This document shows, piece after piece, positions 19,328-29,014 of a stretch of DNA of 33,380 nt. The DNA is taken from positions 1 to 33,380 of the forward strand of contig JAJYFO010000003.1 in assembly GCA_021785395.1 (NCBI GenBank), in the 5' to 3' direction. Origin of the DNA: a bacterium. GTDB lineage: Bacteria > Cyanobacteriota > Vampirovibrionia > Obscuribacterales > JAKAZS01. Below the pieces are notes generated by a model that saw only the letters and a program-made list of their open reading frames with translations, searched no databases and had not been told where the DNA came from. The translations under genes and the position numbers were made by a program. Position 1 is the stretch's first letter. Each line of letters starts with the position of its first letter.

Positions 19328-20092
19328 ATGCTTGGGTCGTATTTGTCATTTTTGTTTTTTACTATTGTCTGTCTTGTCGTTATTGTATCAGGTTTATTAT
19401 TTACACGCAAAAAAATTATTAAAAACCACCATGGTCAGTTCGAGAATCAGGCCAGTGCTTTTTTGTCGGTAGCCGGATCTCTTTATGCCATTGTTTTAGG
19501 TCTTATCGTGGCTAATTCTTTAAACGATTTTCAACAAGCCAGGCAGAACGTACAAGCTGAGGCCACGGCCTTGAGAAATATTTATCATATGTCTTCTGGT
19601 TTGCCAGATATTACGCAAACGCAGTTGAAAGATACCATAATTAAATATTCTGACCTGGTTGTTAATGATGAATGGAAAGCCATGGGCAATGGATGTTTTA
19701 GTCCTATGGCTAGACAGAAATTCATATCTATTTGGAAGATAATAGCTACGTTTAATCCTGTTAGTAATGCTCAGGAAAATATGCAGTCACAGCTATTAAA
19801 CTTGATTACCGAAGTATCTAACGCTAGGCACAACCGTCTTTTGGCGTCGAATCGTGGGTATAGTCCTTTGATACATTGTTTTTTATGGCTTGGCGGATTG
19901 ATTACGATGACATTTACTTATTTTTTTTACATAAAGGACTTGAAATTACAAATTGCTATGACTGTTTTAGTAACGCTTTTAATAGTTTTCAATTTAATAA
20001 TGGTCGAAATGTTTGCTTATCCATTTAGTGGAGACGTAAAAATCACCCCCGAGGCGTTTATTTTTACGATGAATTCATTTGTGTCCGAATAG
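19328..20092 (+). CDS. DUF4239 membrane protein
   Basis: N-terminal TM, VAGSLYAIVLGLIVANSLNDFQQARQNVQAEATALRNIYHMSSGLP, two C-terminal TM helices. Confidence 0.75.
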   Translation: MLGSYLSFLFFTIVCLVVIVSGLLFTRKKIIKNHHGQFENQASAFLSVAGSLYAIVLGLIVANSLNDFQQARQNVQAEATALRNIYHMSSGLPDITQTQLKDTIIKYSDLVVNDEWKAMGNGCFSPMARQKFISIWKIIATFNPVSNAQENMQSQLLNLITEVSNARHNRLLASNRGYSPLIHCFLWLGGLITMTFTYFFYIKDLKLQIAMTVLVTLLIVFNLIMVEMFAYPFSGDVKITPEAFIFTMNSFVSE

Positions 20093-20093
20093 T

Positions 20094-21302
20094 CTAAGTA
20101 TAGGTTTTAATAAATTCATTTAAGGCATGAATTAAAGCGTCAATATCGTTTTTAGTATTAAAATGACCTAGGCTTAAACGGATAAGACCAGTTTCTATAC
20201 TGTTTAAATTTTTATGTGTTAAAGCAGCACAGTGTATGCCACTTCTTAGACAGATATTGTATTTTTCGTTTAAGAAGTTAACTACCAAGCTATTGTCTAT
20301 TGCTTTCACGCGAAACGAAACAACGGGTAAATAATTTTTTAGGTAGCTGTCAAAATTTATACTTTTGGCAACGCCAAAAATTTCTATGATGTTGTTTTTA
20401 GACTGACACCAATCGATAAAATAATAGGTTAGTTCAAGTTGGTTATGCAAAGATGTTTTGATATCTGAATTAATTAGATATTCAAAACTGGCTCCAAGAG
20501 CACTAATAAGAGCTGCATTTATACTGCCAGCCTCGAATTTATCGGGCAAAAATTCAGGCATATTATAATTATCTGAAAATGAGCCAGTGCCACCAAAAAC
20601 AAGCGGGTTAATGTCTGTAAAATTATCATTGATATATAAAATACCAGTACCAATTGGTCCCATAAGACATTTATGACCAGCTAAAGCTATGAAACTTATA
20701 TTATTATCTTTTAGGTTTAAATTAATATAAGGAAAACTTTGAGCTGCATCAATTAAAACCGGAATCGATTTATTTATAGTTGAAAAAAACTTATCGAGGT
20801 TAATTATCTGGCCTGTTACGTTACTGGCATGGTTTAGAATAATTAAGTCTATTTTATTTGAATTGATATATTGCTTTAATTCATGATAATCAATCGTATT
20901 TTGTAAATCGTAATCTAGATAATGAATTTTAATTTTATCGATCTTTTCATAATAGTTAAGAAGTCGCATTACCGCATTATGCTCAATCGGTGAAACAAGA
21001 ATATTTAGCTTGTAATCTTTAAATTTAGACTGATTGATAAACCCATGCAAACTTGTATTTATTGAATATGTACAGCCAGGCGTAAAAATTATATTAGCTA
21101 TGTTTTGCAGCTGTAAAAAATCAGCCAATAATTGTCTGGTATGTAAAATATCATGACTTGCGTCCAAACTGGCCTTATAAACACCTCTACCACTGTTAGC
21201 TAACTTGGTAAATTTGTCGCTTATAGATTCGAAAAAAATTGGCGGCTTAATTAAAGTTGTAGCAGCATTATCTAGGTAAATTATTTTTTTTTCTTGGGTC
21301 AT
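20094..21302 (-). CDS. Cysteine desulfurase family protein (class V aminotransferase fold)
   Basis: YLDNAATTLIKPP, SPIEHNAVMRLL, LIDAAQSFPYINL, LAGHKCLMGPIGTGILYI (PLP Lys), CLRSGIHCAALTHK. Confidence 0.88.
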   Translation of the reverse strand: MTQEKKIIYLDNAATTLIKPPIFFESISDKFTKLANSGRGVYKASLDASHDILHTRQLLADFLQLQNIANIIFTPGCTYSINTSLHGFINQSKFKDYKLNILVSPIEHNAVMRLLNYYEKIDKIKIHYLDYDLQNTIDYHELKQYINSNKIDLIILNHASNVTGQIINLDKFFSTINKSIPVLIDAAQSFPYINLNLKDNNISFIALAGHKCLMGPIGTGILYINDNFTDINPLVFGGTGSFSDNYNMPEFLPDKFEAGSINAALISALGASFEYLINSDIKTSLHNQLELTYYFIDWCQSKNNIIEIFGVAKSINFDSYLKNYLPVVSFRVKAIDNSLVVNFLNEKYNICLRSGIHCAALTHKNLNSIETGLIRLSLGHFNTKNDIDALIHALNEFIKTYT

Positions 21303-21376
21303 AAAATAATTTATATTTTAACAAATTTCTATACCATTACTATTATAATAAGCAAAAGAATAAAAAGGATAAATGC

Positions 21377-23614
21377 ATGTCAAGTGAAAATAAAAAGATT
21401 AATACTTTTATTCTATTTTTGTCTGCCTTTTTTTTATTTTTTACTGGCTGTAACAATAAAAGCGTCTCTAGAGATAAAGTCTATCGCGAGCTAGGTTATA
21501 CTCAAAACAGCCAGGTTTTAGACTTAAGCGAAATACTTGATGAGGTAGGAAAATTTCCCGAAAATATCATTGGGTCTAATTTAATAACTTATTTAGCTGG
21601 CCATAATCTAACCGATACTCAAAAGGAGCAGGCTTCTTACGTCTTGGCTAGATTACTGTATAAACAGTTAAGCGATATTGACAATCATTCCGACAGTCAA
21701 ATAATTGAACTTAGCCAAGTTGCCCTTGACCTGTTTAATACTTCAGTTCGTTTTAAGTCTTTACAAAACCTTTCTCTGTATCATAAGGCTCAGATTTACA
21801 ATATTTTAGGCAAAGAAAAATTGGTTCGGGAAAATTTATATCTAATTCTGCTCGAGGATAAAGACAACCCTAAATATAATTATGAGCTTGGCCAGTCATT
21901 CATCAGATCTTGCGAGCCGGATAAAGCATTAAATATTTTTCTAAGTATAGTAACAAATTATCCTAATACTAATTATGGTATTGGTAGTTTGTATTATCTT
22001 GGCTTGATTGCTGAAAATAAGGGTATTACATCACAGTCGCTTAATTACTATCTCAAATATTTAATGCTTGAACCATTAGGGCGGTTTAGCCAGGAAATTT
22101 TAGACAAGCTTATAAGTTGCGAAAAAAAATTAAACCTTACCAATAGTGATGAGTATAATGCTTGTATGGTCAAAGTTTATATTAACAAGGGTGATTTTAA
22201 AAAAGCTTTAAATTATATCAAAAAAATAAAAAAACAAGATTATTTTTATGAAAAATCATATATTTATGCTAAATTGAATCAGCCAGACATGGCTATTGAC
22301 GTTCTTTATAATGGATTAAGTAAAAATGTACATAATGGCAAATCGCTTACTGATTTAAATTTTAAGGCTGTAGCTTACGAAATTTCGAGTCATCTAAACC
22401 ATGCTGATACCATTGTGTTTTGGCAAAAACTAGAGAAATTGAACTTAAAAGACAACCTGCCTGTAATTCTATATAATTTGGCCAAGCGTGATAAATCAAG
22501 TTTAAACTATTATCATAAAATTCTTAGTCTTGCGCCAAAGTCAGAATACGCAAATTATGCGGCTTTTATCATTGATTTTAATGAATATCTTAAAGCAAGG
22601 CATAACAAGGTTGCTTTAAATAAATTAAAGGTCAAATTTATAGATGACTATAACCTATATCAAAATTGTCCTAAAAAAACGGCTTTTTTGTTTTGGTTGG
22701 GTAAAATATGTCTGGCTACTGGCGATAAAAGTAATGCTAAAAAATACTTTACTATTGCTTCTAAAATAGTAATACCAGACTATTACGTTTGTAAATCTGC
22801 GTTTGAACTTGCCAAAATTAATAAGCAAAAACAATTTGACTTACCCTATCCCTATTTCAAACCTCTAAAAACATTTGACTGGAATATTCCTCGTTTGAGG
22901 GATTTGTCAAATAGTGAAGAAATTATAGGGGTTTATGGTGAAGTAATAAACGAATTAGGTTTTTTGCACCAGTTTAATGAATGTTTAAGTATAATGTCGG
23001 AAACTGTTAATGCTAATTCATTTTTTAAAGCCTGGCTATTAGCCAATACGGCCGATTATCATAAATGTATAGATATGGCAGTGAACTTACAAAATAAGCC
23101 ATTAGATTCTGACCCTAAATGGCAATTATCTTACCCTATGTGGTATTTGTCGGTCGTTAAAAACTGTGCTAAAAATAATAATCTTAACCCATATTTTGTT
23201 TTTTCTATCATTCGTGAAGAATCTCGTTTTGACGCTAACGCTGTCAGTTCTTCTAATGCCTACGGTCTAATGCAACTTTTACCAACAACGGCTGGATCGA
23301 TAGCTAAAAAGTTGAATTTTAAAATTACTTCAGCCAACATGGCTAAAGCTTTATGTGAGCCTTCAGTCAATATTAATTTTGGCTGTAATTACCTTAATTA
23401 CTTACTCAAATTATTCAAGGGAAATTTAATTTATACTATTGGCAGTTATAATGGAGGTCCTGGTGCCATGCAAGGCTGGATTAAGCAGGCTACTGCCAAA
23501 GGCTATAGCGATGACGTTGACGTTTTTATTGAAACTATTCCTGTTAGTGAAAGCCGTAACTACATCAAAAAAGTTCTGAGTAGTTTCTGGTCTTATAGCT
23601 GTATTTACAAGTGA
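21377..23614 (+). CDS. Slt70-like lytic murein transglycosylase, probable lipoprotein, TPR-like N-terminal region
   Basis: N-terminal FFLFFTGCNNK; C-terminal SLT domain SIIREESRFDANAVSSSNAYGLMQLLPTTAGSIAK...INFGCNYLNYLL...YTIGSYNGGPGAM. Confidence 0.92.
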   Translation: MSSENKKINTFILFLSAFFLFFTGCNNKSVSRDKVYRELGYTQNSQVLDLSEILDEVGKFPENIIGSNLITYLAGHNLTDTQKEQASYVLARLLYKQLSDIDNHSDSQIIELSQVALDLFNTSVRFKSLQNLSLYHKAQIYNILGKEKLVRENLYLILLEDKDNPKYNYELGQSFIRSCEPDKALNIFLSIVTNYPNTNYGIGSLYYLGLIAENKGITSQSLNYYLKYLMLEPLGRFSQEILDKLISCEKKLNLTNSDEYNACMVKVYINKGDFKKALNYIKKIKKQDYFYEKSYIYAKLNQPDMAIDVLYNGLSKNVHNGKSLTDLNFKAVAYEISSHLNHADTIVFWQKLEKLNLKDNLPVILYNLAKRDKSSLNYYHKILSLAPKSEYANYAAFIIDFNEYLKARHNKVALNKLKVKFIDDYNLYQNCPKKTAFLFWLGKICLATGDKSNAKKYFTIASKIVIPDYYVCKSAFELAKINKQKQFDLPYPYFKPLKTFDWNIPRLRDLSNSEEIIGVYGEVINELGFLHQFNECLSIMSETVNANSFFKAWLLANTADYHKCIDMAVNLQNKPLDSDPKWQLSYPMWYLSVVKNCAKNNNLNPYFVFSIIREESRFDANAVSSSNAYGLMQLLPTTAGSIAKKLNFKITSANMAKALCEPSVNINFGCNYLNYLLKLFKGNLIYTIGSYNGGPGAMQGWIKQATAKGYSDDVDVFIETIPVSESRNYIKKVLSSFWSYSCIYK

Positions 23615-23734
23615 TTTATTTCTGGCTGACGAGTCAAAAAAAGACGATAAATTATCTCTTCTTCGTTCAACGTTTGCACTGAACTTATGTTGCGACAAAC
23701 TAGCAAGGTTTGATTTTACGATCAGTTAAAGGTG

Positions 23735-23953
23735 CTAGCTCAAAACGTGATTTTCTTCGTCGGGTTTTCCATTATGCGACTTTGGCAAAATCTTATTAAA
23801 AATTTTGGTAATTGGCGACTCTGTTTCGTTATTTATGGGAGTTTCTTTGGCAATTTTATTGAGGTATTCTTTGATGTGGAAGCCACAAGTAGTACAAACG
23901 TTGGTTTTAACGTTTGCCTTAAACTGACACCTTGGACATAAAATATACTGCAT
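23735..23953 (-). CDS. Small zinc-ribbon protein
   Basis: MQYILCPRCQFKANVKTNVCTTCGFHIKEYL: CxxC...CxxC; good ribosome-binding-like AGGGAG upstream of 23953 ATG; longer ORF-track start at 24037 less likely. Confidence 0.6.
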   Translation of the reverse strand: MQYILCPRCQFKANVKTNVCTTCGFHIKEYLNKIAKETPINNETESPITKIFNKILPKSHNGKPDEENHVLS

Positions 23954-24172
23954 ATATACAACACTCCCTAATTGCAGTATATCATGTAAAATAGTTAAGG
24001 CAATAATTAAAGTCTTTTTTTTGTCTAATAAAAGCAATATTTAACATGTTTTTAAACTACTTATTTGGATTTACCAATGATGTCAACATGCGTCATTGAT
24101 AAATTTTGGATAATATCTTTTGAAATCTTCTAATAATCTAGATCTAAATTATTTTTAACCTGGCTTGGCTGT

Positions 24173-24400
24173 ATGCAACGATTGATCTTAAGTTTTACAA
24201 ATCTAACCGCAACATTACAGGCCCTTAAGGCTTTGAAGGATGCATTTAAAAGCGATGTTAGGCCGACTTCTACGCCGGCGAAATTCTCGCATAGCCTATG
24301 TAGTCTGAGCATAGAAGTGCTTGACAAGGATAAAAAGCAAGTCGTATTAGAACGGCTGGCTTCAATTAATTTAAAACCAGCTGAAATAATAGAATTTTAA
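24173..24400 (+). CDS. DUF3343-like (putative Se/S carrier-like) small protein (75 aa)
   Basis: LILSFTNLTATLQALKALKDAFKSDVRPTSTPAKFSHSLCSLSIEV resembles DUF3343 pattern (helix - RPTPxxxSxxCxxxxxV). Family call by eye. Confidence 0.45.
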   Translation: MQRLILSFTNLTATLQALKALKDAFKSDVRPTSTPAKFSHSLCSLSIEVLDKDKKQVVLERLASINLKPAEIIEF

Positions 24401-24438
24401 AACTTATTCTTGTCCTTGTAAAAACGGTCAGGCAGTTA

Positions 24439-25491
24439 CTAGTTGTTCCATTGTGTCATAACTTTTATCTGACTGGCAGCTTCTTTGTGGGCACAATTCA
24501 TGGCATCGCCTACCTGTTGCCAGGAAAACCGTTTGGTTATTAAAGGTTTTACGTTGATATGGCCAGAAGCAATTAGGTTAATTGCCGTTTCATAGGTGTT
24601 GCGATAGCGGAAAATTCCTTTGAATGTTAGTTCTTTTTGGGCTATAAGATTTAAATCCATTGGCACTTGGTCTTGGCTAAACAAGCCTACAAAGACCATT
24701 GTTCCCCCGTTAGCTAGGCAACTGGCAGCTGTTTGGGCAGCTGAACTGGCTCCTGAACATTCTATGACCACGTCAACACCACGGTTATTGGTTGCTTCCA
24801 TGACACTGGCTATAATCTGGTCGCGGTCAAAAGATTTAATTACTTTGCTAGCACCTAATTCGGCGGCCATTTTTGCCCTGTTTTCGTAGGCTTCGACGAC
24901 AAAAATGTTAGAAGCCCCAGCGGCTTTGGCCACGAGTAAATTAACCAGACCAATAGGGCCAGCTCCAGTTATAAGAACGCTTGAGCCCAGGCTAACGCTA
25001 GCCTGTCTAACGGCATGGATACCGACGGAAAGTGGTTCGCACATAGCTCCTTCTTCGTAGCTTACGTTGTCTGGTAGCTTATAGGCAAAATTGGCGTCGT
25101 GGACGAAATATTCAGCAAAAGTTCCGTGTACCGGTGGTGTGGCAAAAAATTTGATAGACGGGCACAAATTATATAGACCTCGTTTTACAAAATCGCTACA
25201 CAGGCTTGGAACGCCTGGCTCTAGAGCAACTCTGTCGCCCGGTTTTAAATGAGTGACGCTACTTCCTACTTTAGCAACTTCTCCAGCCGTTTCATGGCCT
25301 AAAATTAGAGGCTCGTTGACAATGTACGGGCCTATTTTGCCTTCTACGTAGTAATGGACGTCGGACCCGCAAATGCCAACGGCTTTCGTTTTGACCAAAA
25401 TCTCGTTTGGGCCTGGTTCAGGAATTTCCATTTCTTTAATACCAAATACCATTGGTTTTTCGAGTACGCCAGCTTTAACTTTCATATACAC
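24439..25491 (-). CDS. Zinc-dependent medium-chain dehydrogenase, sorbitol/xylitol dehydrogenase type
   Basis: GICGSDVHYYVEGKIGPYIVNEPLILGHETAGEVAKVGSSV, GDRVALEPG, GAGPIGLVNLLVAKAAGAS. Confidence 0.9.
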   Translation of the reverse strand: MYMKVKAGVLEKPMVFGIKEMEIPEPGPNEILVKTKAVGICGSDVHYYVEGKIGPYIVNEPLILGHETAGEVAKVGSSVTHLKPGDRVALEPGVPSLCSDFVKRGLYNLCPSIKFFATPPVHGTFAEYFVHDANFAYKLPDNVSYEEGAMCEPLSVGIHAVRQASVSLGSSVLITGAGPIGLVNLLVAKAAGASNIFVVEAYENRAKMAAELGASKVIKSFDRDQIIASVMEATNNRGVDVVIECSGASSAAQTAASCLANGGTMVFVGLFSQDQVPMDLNLIAQKELTFKGIFRYRNTYETAINLIASGHINVKPLITKRFSWQQVGDAMNCAHKEAASQIKVMTQWNN

Positions 25492-25651
25492 CTCACAACA
25501 ACTATGTTAATTTTGCAATATTCAGGTTTATTTTACAACATTTAAGGTATATTCTATTACATATTTAAGGATATGCGTTAAAATTTGATTTAATCTTTAG
25601 GAATGAATAAAGTTACTTTAGATTTGCATATACTATAAGGCTAGATTCAAG

Positions 25652-26119
25652 GTGGAAAAATTTTCGGCTCTTTTGGAAAATATAAGAAGTTTGTATAATG
25701 TCGGGTCTGTGTTTCGCACAGCCGATGGAGCTGGTTTCGGCCATCTTTATCTATGTGGTTTTACCGGTTATCCGCCGCGTAAAGAAATCACTAAAACCAG
25801 TTTGGGCGCTGAAACTTCGGTTACTTGGACTTATCGACACGATTCGTTAGATATGGTTAAAGAACTGAAAAACGCCGGAATTTTTCTAATAGGTCTAGAA
25901 AGGAATCCTACCAGTATTTTAATCAACGATGCCATATCCCAAAATTTGATCAAAACACCACTGTGCCTTATCCTCGGCAATGAAGTTACCGGCGTTTCGC
26001 CCAAGGTACTTGAAATGTGTGATATTAACCTAAGTATTTCTATGTCTGGTATCAAGGAATCTTTGAACGTATCGGTGGCCTTTGGGGTGGCTAGTTATTT
26101 TTTAAAGCATGGTGTATAA
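25652..26119 (+). CDS. TrmH/SpoU family RNA 2'-O-methyltransferase (GTG start)
   Basis: LENIRSLYNVGSVFRTADGAGFGHLYLCG, LILGNEVTGVSPKVLEMCD, ISMSGIKESLNVSVAFGVASY: SPOUT motifs 1-3. Confidence 0.9.
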   Translation: MEKFSALLENIRSLYNVGSVFRTADGAGFGHLYLCGFTGYPPRKEITKTSLGAETSVTWTYRHDSLDMVKELKNAGIFLIGLERNPTSILINDAISQNLIKTPLCLILGNEVTGVSPKVLEMCDINLSISMSGIKESLNVSVAFGVASYFLKHGV

Positions 26120-26131
26120 AAATACTATAAT

Positions 26132-28135
26132 CTATATGATTCTGGCAAAATTGCTTTGAGATTGCGGCATGTTAGCGTTGGCTAATTTACTTAAGTATTC
26201 GGTTAACTTATCGCTGCTCAAGCCATTGGCGTTTAGCAATACCATTCTGGCACCGTGCTCGATAAAATTATCTTTGATCCCTAAATTGATAATTTTAAGA
26301 CGTTTATTGATTGATTTTAGATTGATAAAATTATCCGTTTCACTGTTCAAATACTGATGGTACCACTCTAGTATGCTGCTACCAAAACCACCAGCTACAG
26401 ACCCTTCTTCAACGGTTATAACTGTTTCTATGTAGTCGTCACTGGTAAGCTCGATGAGAAATTTTTCGTCCAAGGGTTTAATGCAGCGTGCGTCCACTAC
26501 GCTGACTAAGCTAGTTAAATTGGGTTGAGATTTTAGGCCGGTCTCTAGCTGTTCGACCATAGAACCATTAGCTAATATAGCTATTTTGGCCTTATTGGCC
26601 TTATTTATAAATTCCCATTTAGTGTAGTCGATTAGTTCAAAGGGTTTGCTGAATAAGTCGATATTATAATTATAAGCCTTGTCTCTTGGGTATCTTATGG
26701 CGATAGGTCCATTTGTGTATTTGAATTTTAAAGCAGAATAGATCATGTTTTTAAGGTCAACACAATCTTTGGGGGCAATAATTTTTAAGTTAGGTATAGA
26801 CCTTAGTATGCTTATGTCAAAAACCCCCTGGTGTGTCTCACCGTCTTCAACGATGCCGGCTCTATCGATACAAAATAAAACGTTAAGGTTTAAAATAGCG
26901 ATATCATGAATTATTTGGTCAATAGCTCTTTGTAAAAATGTCGAGTAAATTGACACCACTGGTTTAAGACCACTTTTAGCCATGCCGGCAGCACAGGTTA
27001 CAGCATGCTGCTCACAGATGGCCACGTCAAAAAAACGGTTCGGGAATAAATTACCAAATTTGACTAGCCCACTACCCTCCGCTGTAGCAGGTGTTAAGGC
27101 TACCATATTAGGTTCGATTGTGTTTAACTCAATTAAAGTTTGCACAAAAATATCCGAATAAGTCGGTGTTTTAACACTAGCCGTTGGGTCGATTTTTTCA
27201 CTGGTAACCGGTTCAAGGTTTTTAAGAAAAGCCGAAGATACACCGTGGTACTTAATACTATCAGCTTCGGCCGGAGCAAAACCTTTGCCTTTTTGGGTTA
27301 TTAAATGTAGTAACTTTGGTCCGTTTATGTTTTTAACGGCTTCTAGACCTTTAATAATTGCCTTTAAATCATGGCCGTCGGTTGGCCCAAAATAATTAAT
27401 ACCAAGTTTTTCAAATACTATGCCAGGCGTTTCAAAACGCAAACTGGCTTCTTCTTTAACATCATTGATTAAATTTAAAACTTTAGGATTTAGATGATTT
27501 ATGGTCAAATTATTTTCAATTATGTTAATTTTGTCCTTTAAATCTTTGTAGAAAAACGTCTCTTTAAGCCTTTTCATGTAGTGGTAAATTCCTCCAACAT
27601 TATTGCTAATCGACATTTCGTTGTCGTTTAAAATAATAAGAATATTTTTTTGGATATGGCCTAAATGATTCAAAGCTTCTAAAGCCATTCCACCTGTCAA
27701 GCCACCATCGCCTATTACTACAATTATGTGGTTGTCTTGCTTGAAATTATCACGGGCTATAGCCATACCCACACCAAGCGATATAGACGTTGAGCTATGA
27801 CCGGCTAAAAAGGCGTCGTGTTCACTTTCGTTGGGGTTTACAAACCCGCTCAAGCCTTTGTACTGCCTTAAAGTGTGAAATAAATTCTTGCGCCCGGTCA
27901 GTAATTTGTGGGCATAGGCTTGATGACCAACGTCAAAAATAATTTTATCGTAGGGTGAATTAAATACATAGTGCAAGGCCAGGGTAATTTCTATAGCGCC
28001 TAAATTGGACGCTAAATGACCACCCGTCACGGCTAGGTTTTTGATTATGACTTGACGAAATTCGTTGCTCAAATCATTAAGTTCGTTAATATCGAGCTTT
28101 TTTAAGTCAATGGGACTATTAATCTGGTTGAGCAT
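26132..28135 (-). CDS. dxs: 1-deoxy-D-xylulose-5-phosphate synthase
   Basis: GGHLASNLGAIEITLALHYVFNSPYDKIIFDVGHQAYAHKLLTGR, GHSSTSISLGVGMA, VIGDGGLTGGMALEALNH, NDNEMSISNNVGG, GPTDGHDL, DRAGIVEDGETHQGVFD. Confidence 0.97.
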   Translation of the reverse strand: MLNQINSPIDLKKLDINELNDLSNEFRQVIIKNLAVTGGHLASNLGAIEITLALHYVFNSPYDKIIFDVGHQAYAHKLLTGRKNLFHTLRQYKGLSGFVNPNESEHDAFLAGHSSTSISLGVGMAIARDNFKQDNHIIVVIGDGGLTGGMALEALNHLGHIQKNILIILNDNEMSISNNVGGIYHYMKRLKETFFYKDLKDKINIIENNLTINHLNPKVLNLINDVKEEASLRFETPGIVFEKLGINYFGPTDGHDLKAIIKGLEAVKNINGPKLLHLITQKGKGFAPAEADSIKYHGVSSAFLKNLEPVTSEKIDPTASVKTPTYSDIFVQTLIELNTIEPNMVALTPATAEGSGLVKFGNLFPNRFFDVAICEQHAVTCAAGMAKSGLKPVVSIYSTFLQRAIDQIIHDIAILNLNVLFCIDRAGIVEDGETHQGVFDISILRSIPNLKIIAPKDCVDLKNMIYSALKFKYTNGPIAIRYPRDKAYNYNIDLFSKPFELIDYTKWEFINKANKAKIAILANGSMVEQLETGLKSQPNLTSLVSVVDARCIKPLDEKFLIELTSDDYIETVITVEEGSVAGGFGSSILEWYHQYLNSETDNFINLKSINKRLKIINLGIKDNFIEHGARMVLLNANGLSSDKLTEYLSKLANANMPQSQSNFARII

Positions 28136-28211
28136 TTTTGGCGAAGAAGAAAATTTGAAATATAATGAAAGTATCTTGAGAGCGTTAGGTTAGCGAAGAA
28201 AATATATATTT

Positions 28212-28598
28212 ATGATAAAACATTTTACTGGTTATCTTAGGCAAATAGTTGTTATGTTAAGTTGCGTTGTGGCAAGTTTTCAATCGGTTTCAGGTCGCGA
28301 TGGAAAACCTTATCAAGGGCAAAGTCGGCAAAATTTAATCAGTTTTTCAATTGAGATAGCTGGACCAGCTTGCAAAGAATGCTTAAAGAGCTTGGTAGAT
28401 TATTTTAATTTAACCGATGGAATAAAAAACACTACCGTAACTGGTCCGCTTACGTCTTCTGGAGACGGTATATTACCTGGTTACAAATTAATAATGGTAA
28501 AACTTTACTTTGACCCAAAAATAATCAGTAAAAAGGAAATATTAGCTAAAATATCATTTATCGATTACCAAATTGTAAAAGTAGTTCACAAAAATTAA
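28212..28598 (+). CDS. Secreted HMA-like (heavy-metal-associated fold) protein, candidate
   Basis: N-terminal hydrophobic signal, then ISFSIEIAGPACKECLKSLVDYF...IMVKLYFDPKIISKKEILAKISFIDYQIVKV: CxxC after strand 1 and beta-alpha-beta pattern. Confidence 0.5.
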   Translation: MIKHFTGYLRQIVVMLSCVVASFQSVSGRDGKPYQGQSRQNLISFSIEIAGPACKECLKSLVDYFNLTDGIKNTTVTGPLTSSGDGILPGYKLIMVKLYFDPKIISKKEILAKISFIDYQIVKVVHKN

Positions 28599-28705
28599 AA
28601 TTAAAATTAAATAACTTTGGAGAAGTAACCGTAATATTACTTTAAAATTTTATTTACAGTGTGATCACTTTGAGTTTTTTATACTTTAATCGAAGGAATA
28701 GCGCA

Positions 28706-29014
28706 ATGACAGACCGAGTTTATTTATGCAATGACTGCGGAAAAATGATGTACCGTTATACCAACAAATGTCTTGACTGTACGCGCACAAATATCTCCTT
28801 GCATTTAGGGTCAGAAGCTGTCGCTAACGCCATTAAGAAGTCTAAACAGTTAGCCAAAGGTAAAACTGTGGCCGGCCAGGTTGAGGCCTTTCTGTATTTG
28901 TCGGTACTCTTGCTTATTTGTTTGGCTATTATTTTTTATTACTTCAACCATAGCAAAATAAGTAAATCGGTTAAATTAATTAAGCATGGTCAAAAAGTAA
29001 AGAAAAAAAATTAA
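28706..29014 (+). CDS. Zinc-ribbon membrane protein (102 aa)
   Basis: MTDRVYLCNDCGKMMYRYTNKCLDCTRTN zinc ribbon followed by a single TM helix LYLSVLLLICLAIIFYYF and basic tail; ATG at 28706. Confidence 0.6.
   Translation: MTDRVYLCNDCGKMMYRYTNKCLDCTRTNISLHLGSEAVANAIKKSKQLAKGKTVAGQVEAFLYLSVLLLICLAIIFYYFNHSKISKSVKLIKHGQKVKKKN

Noticed and set aside
19167-19472. 101 aa plus-strand ORF overlapping the debranching enzyme end and DUF4239 start
   Set aside because: Out-of-frame overlap of two well-supported genes.
23426-23698. Minus-strand 90 aa ORF over the lytic transglycosylase 3' end
   Set aside because: Mostly antisense to the SLT catalytic domain.
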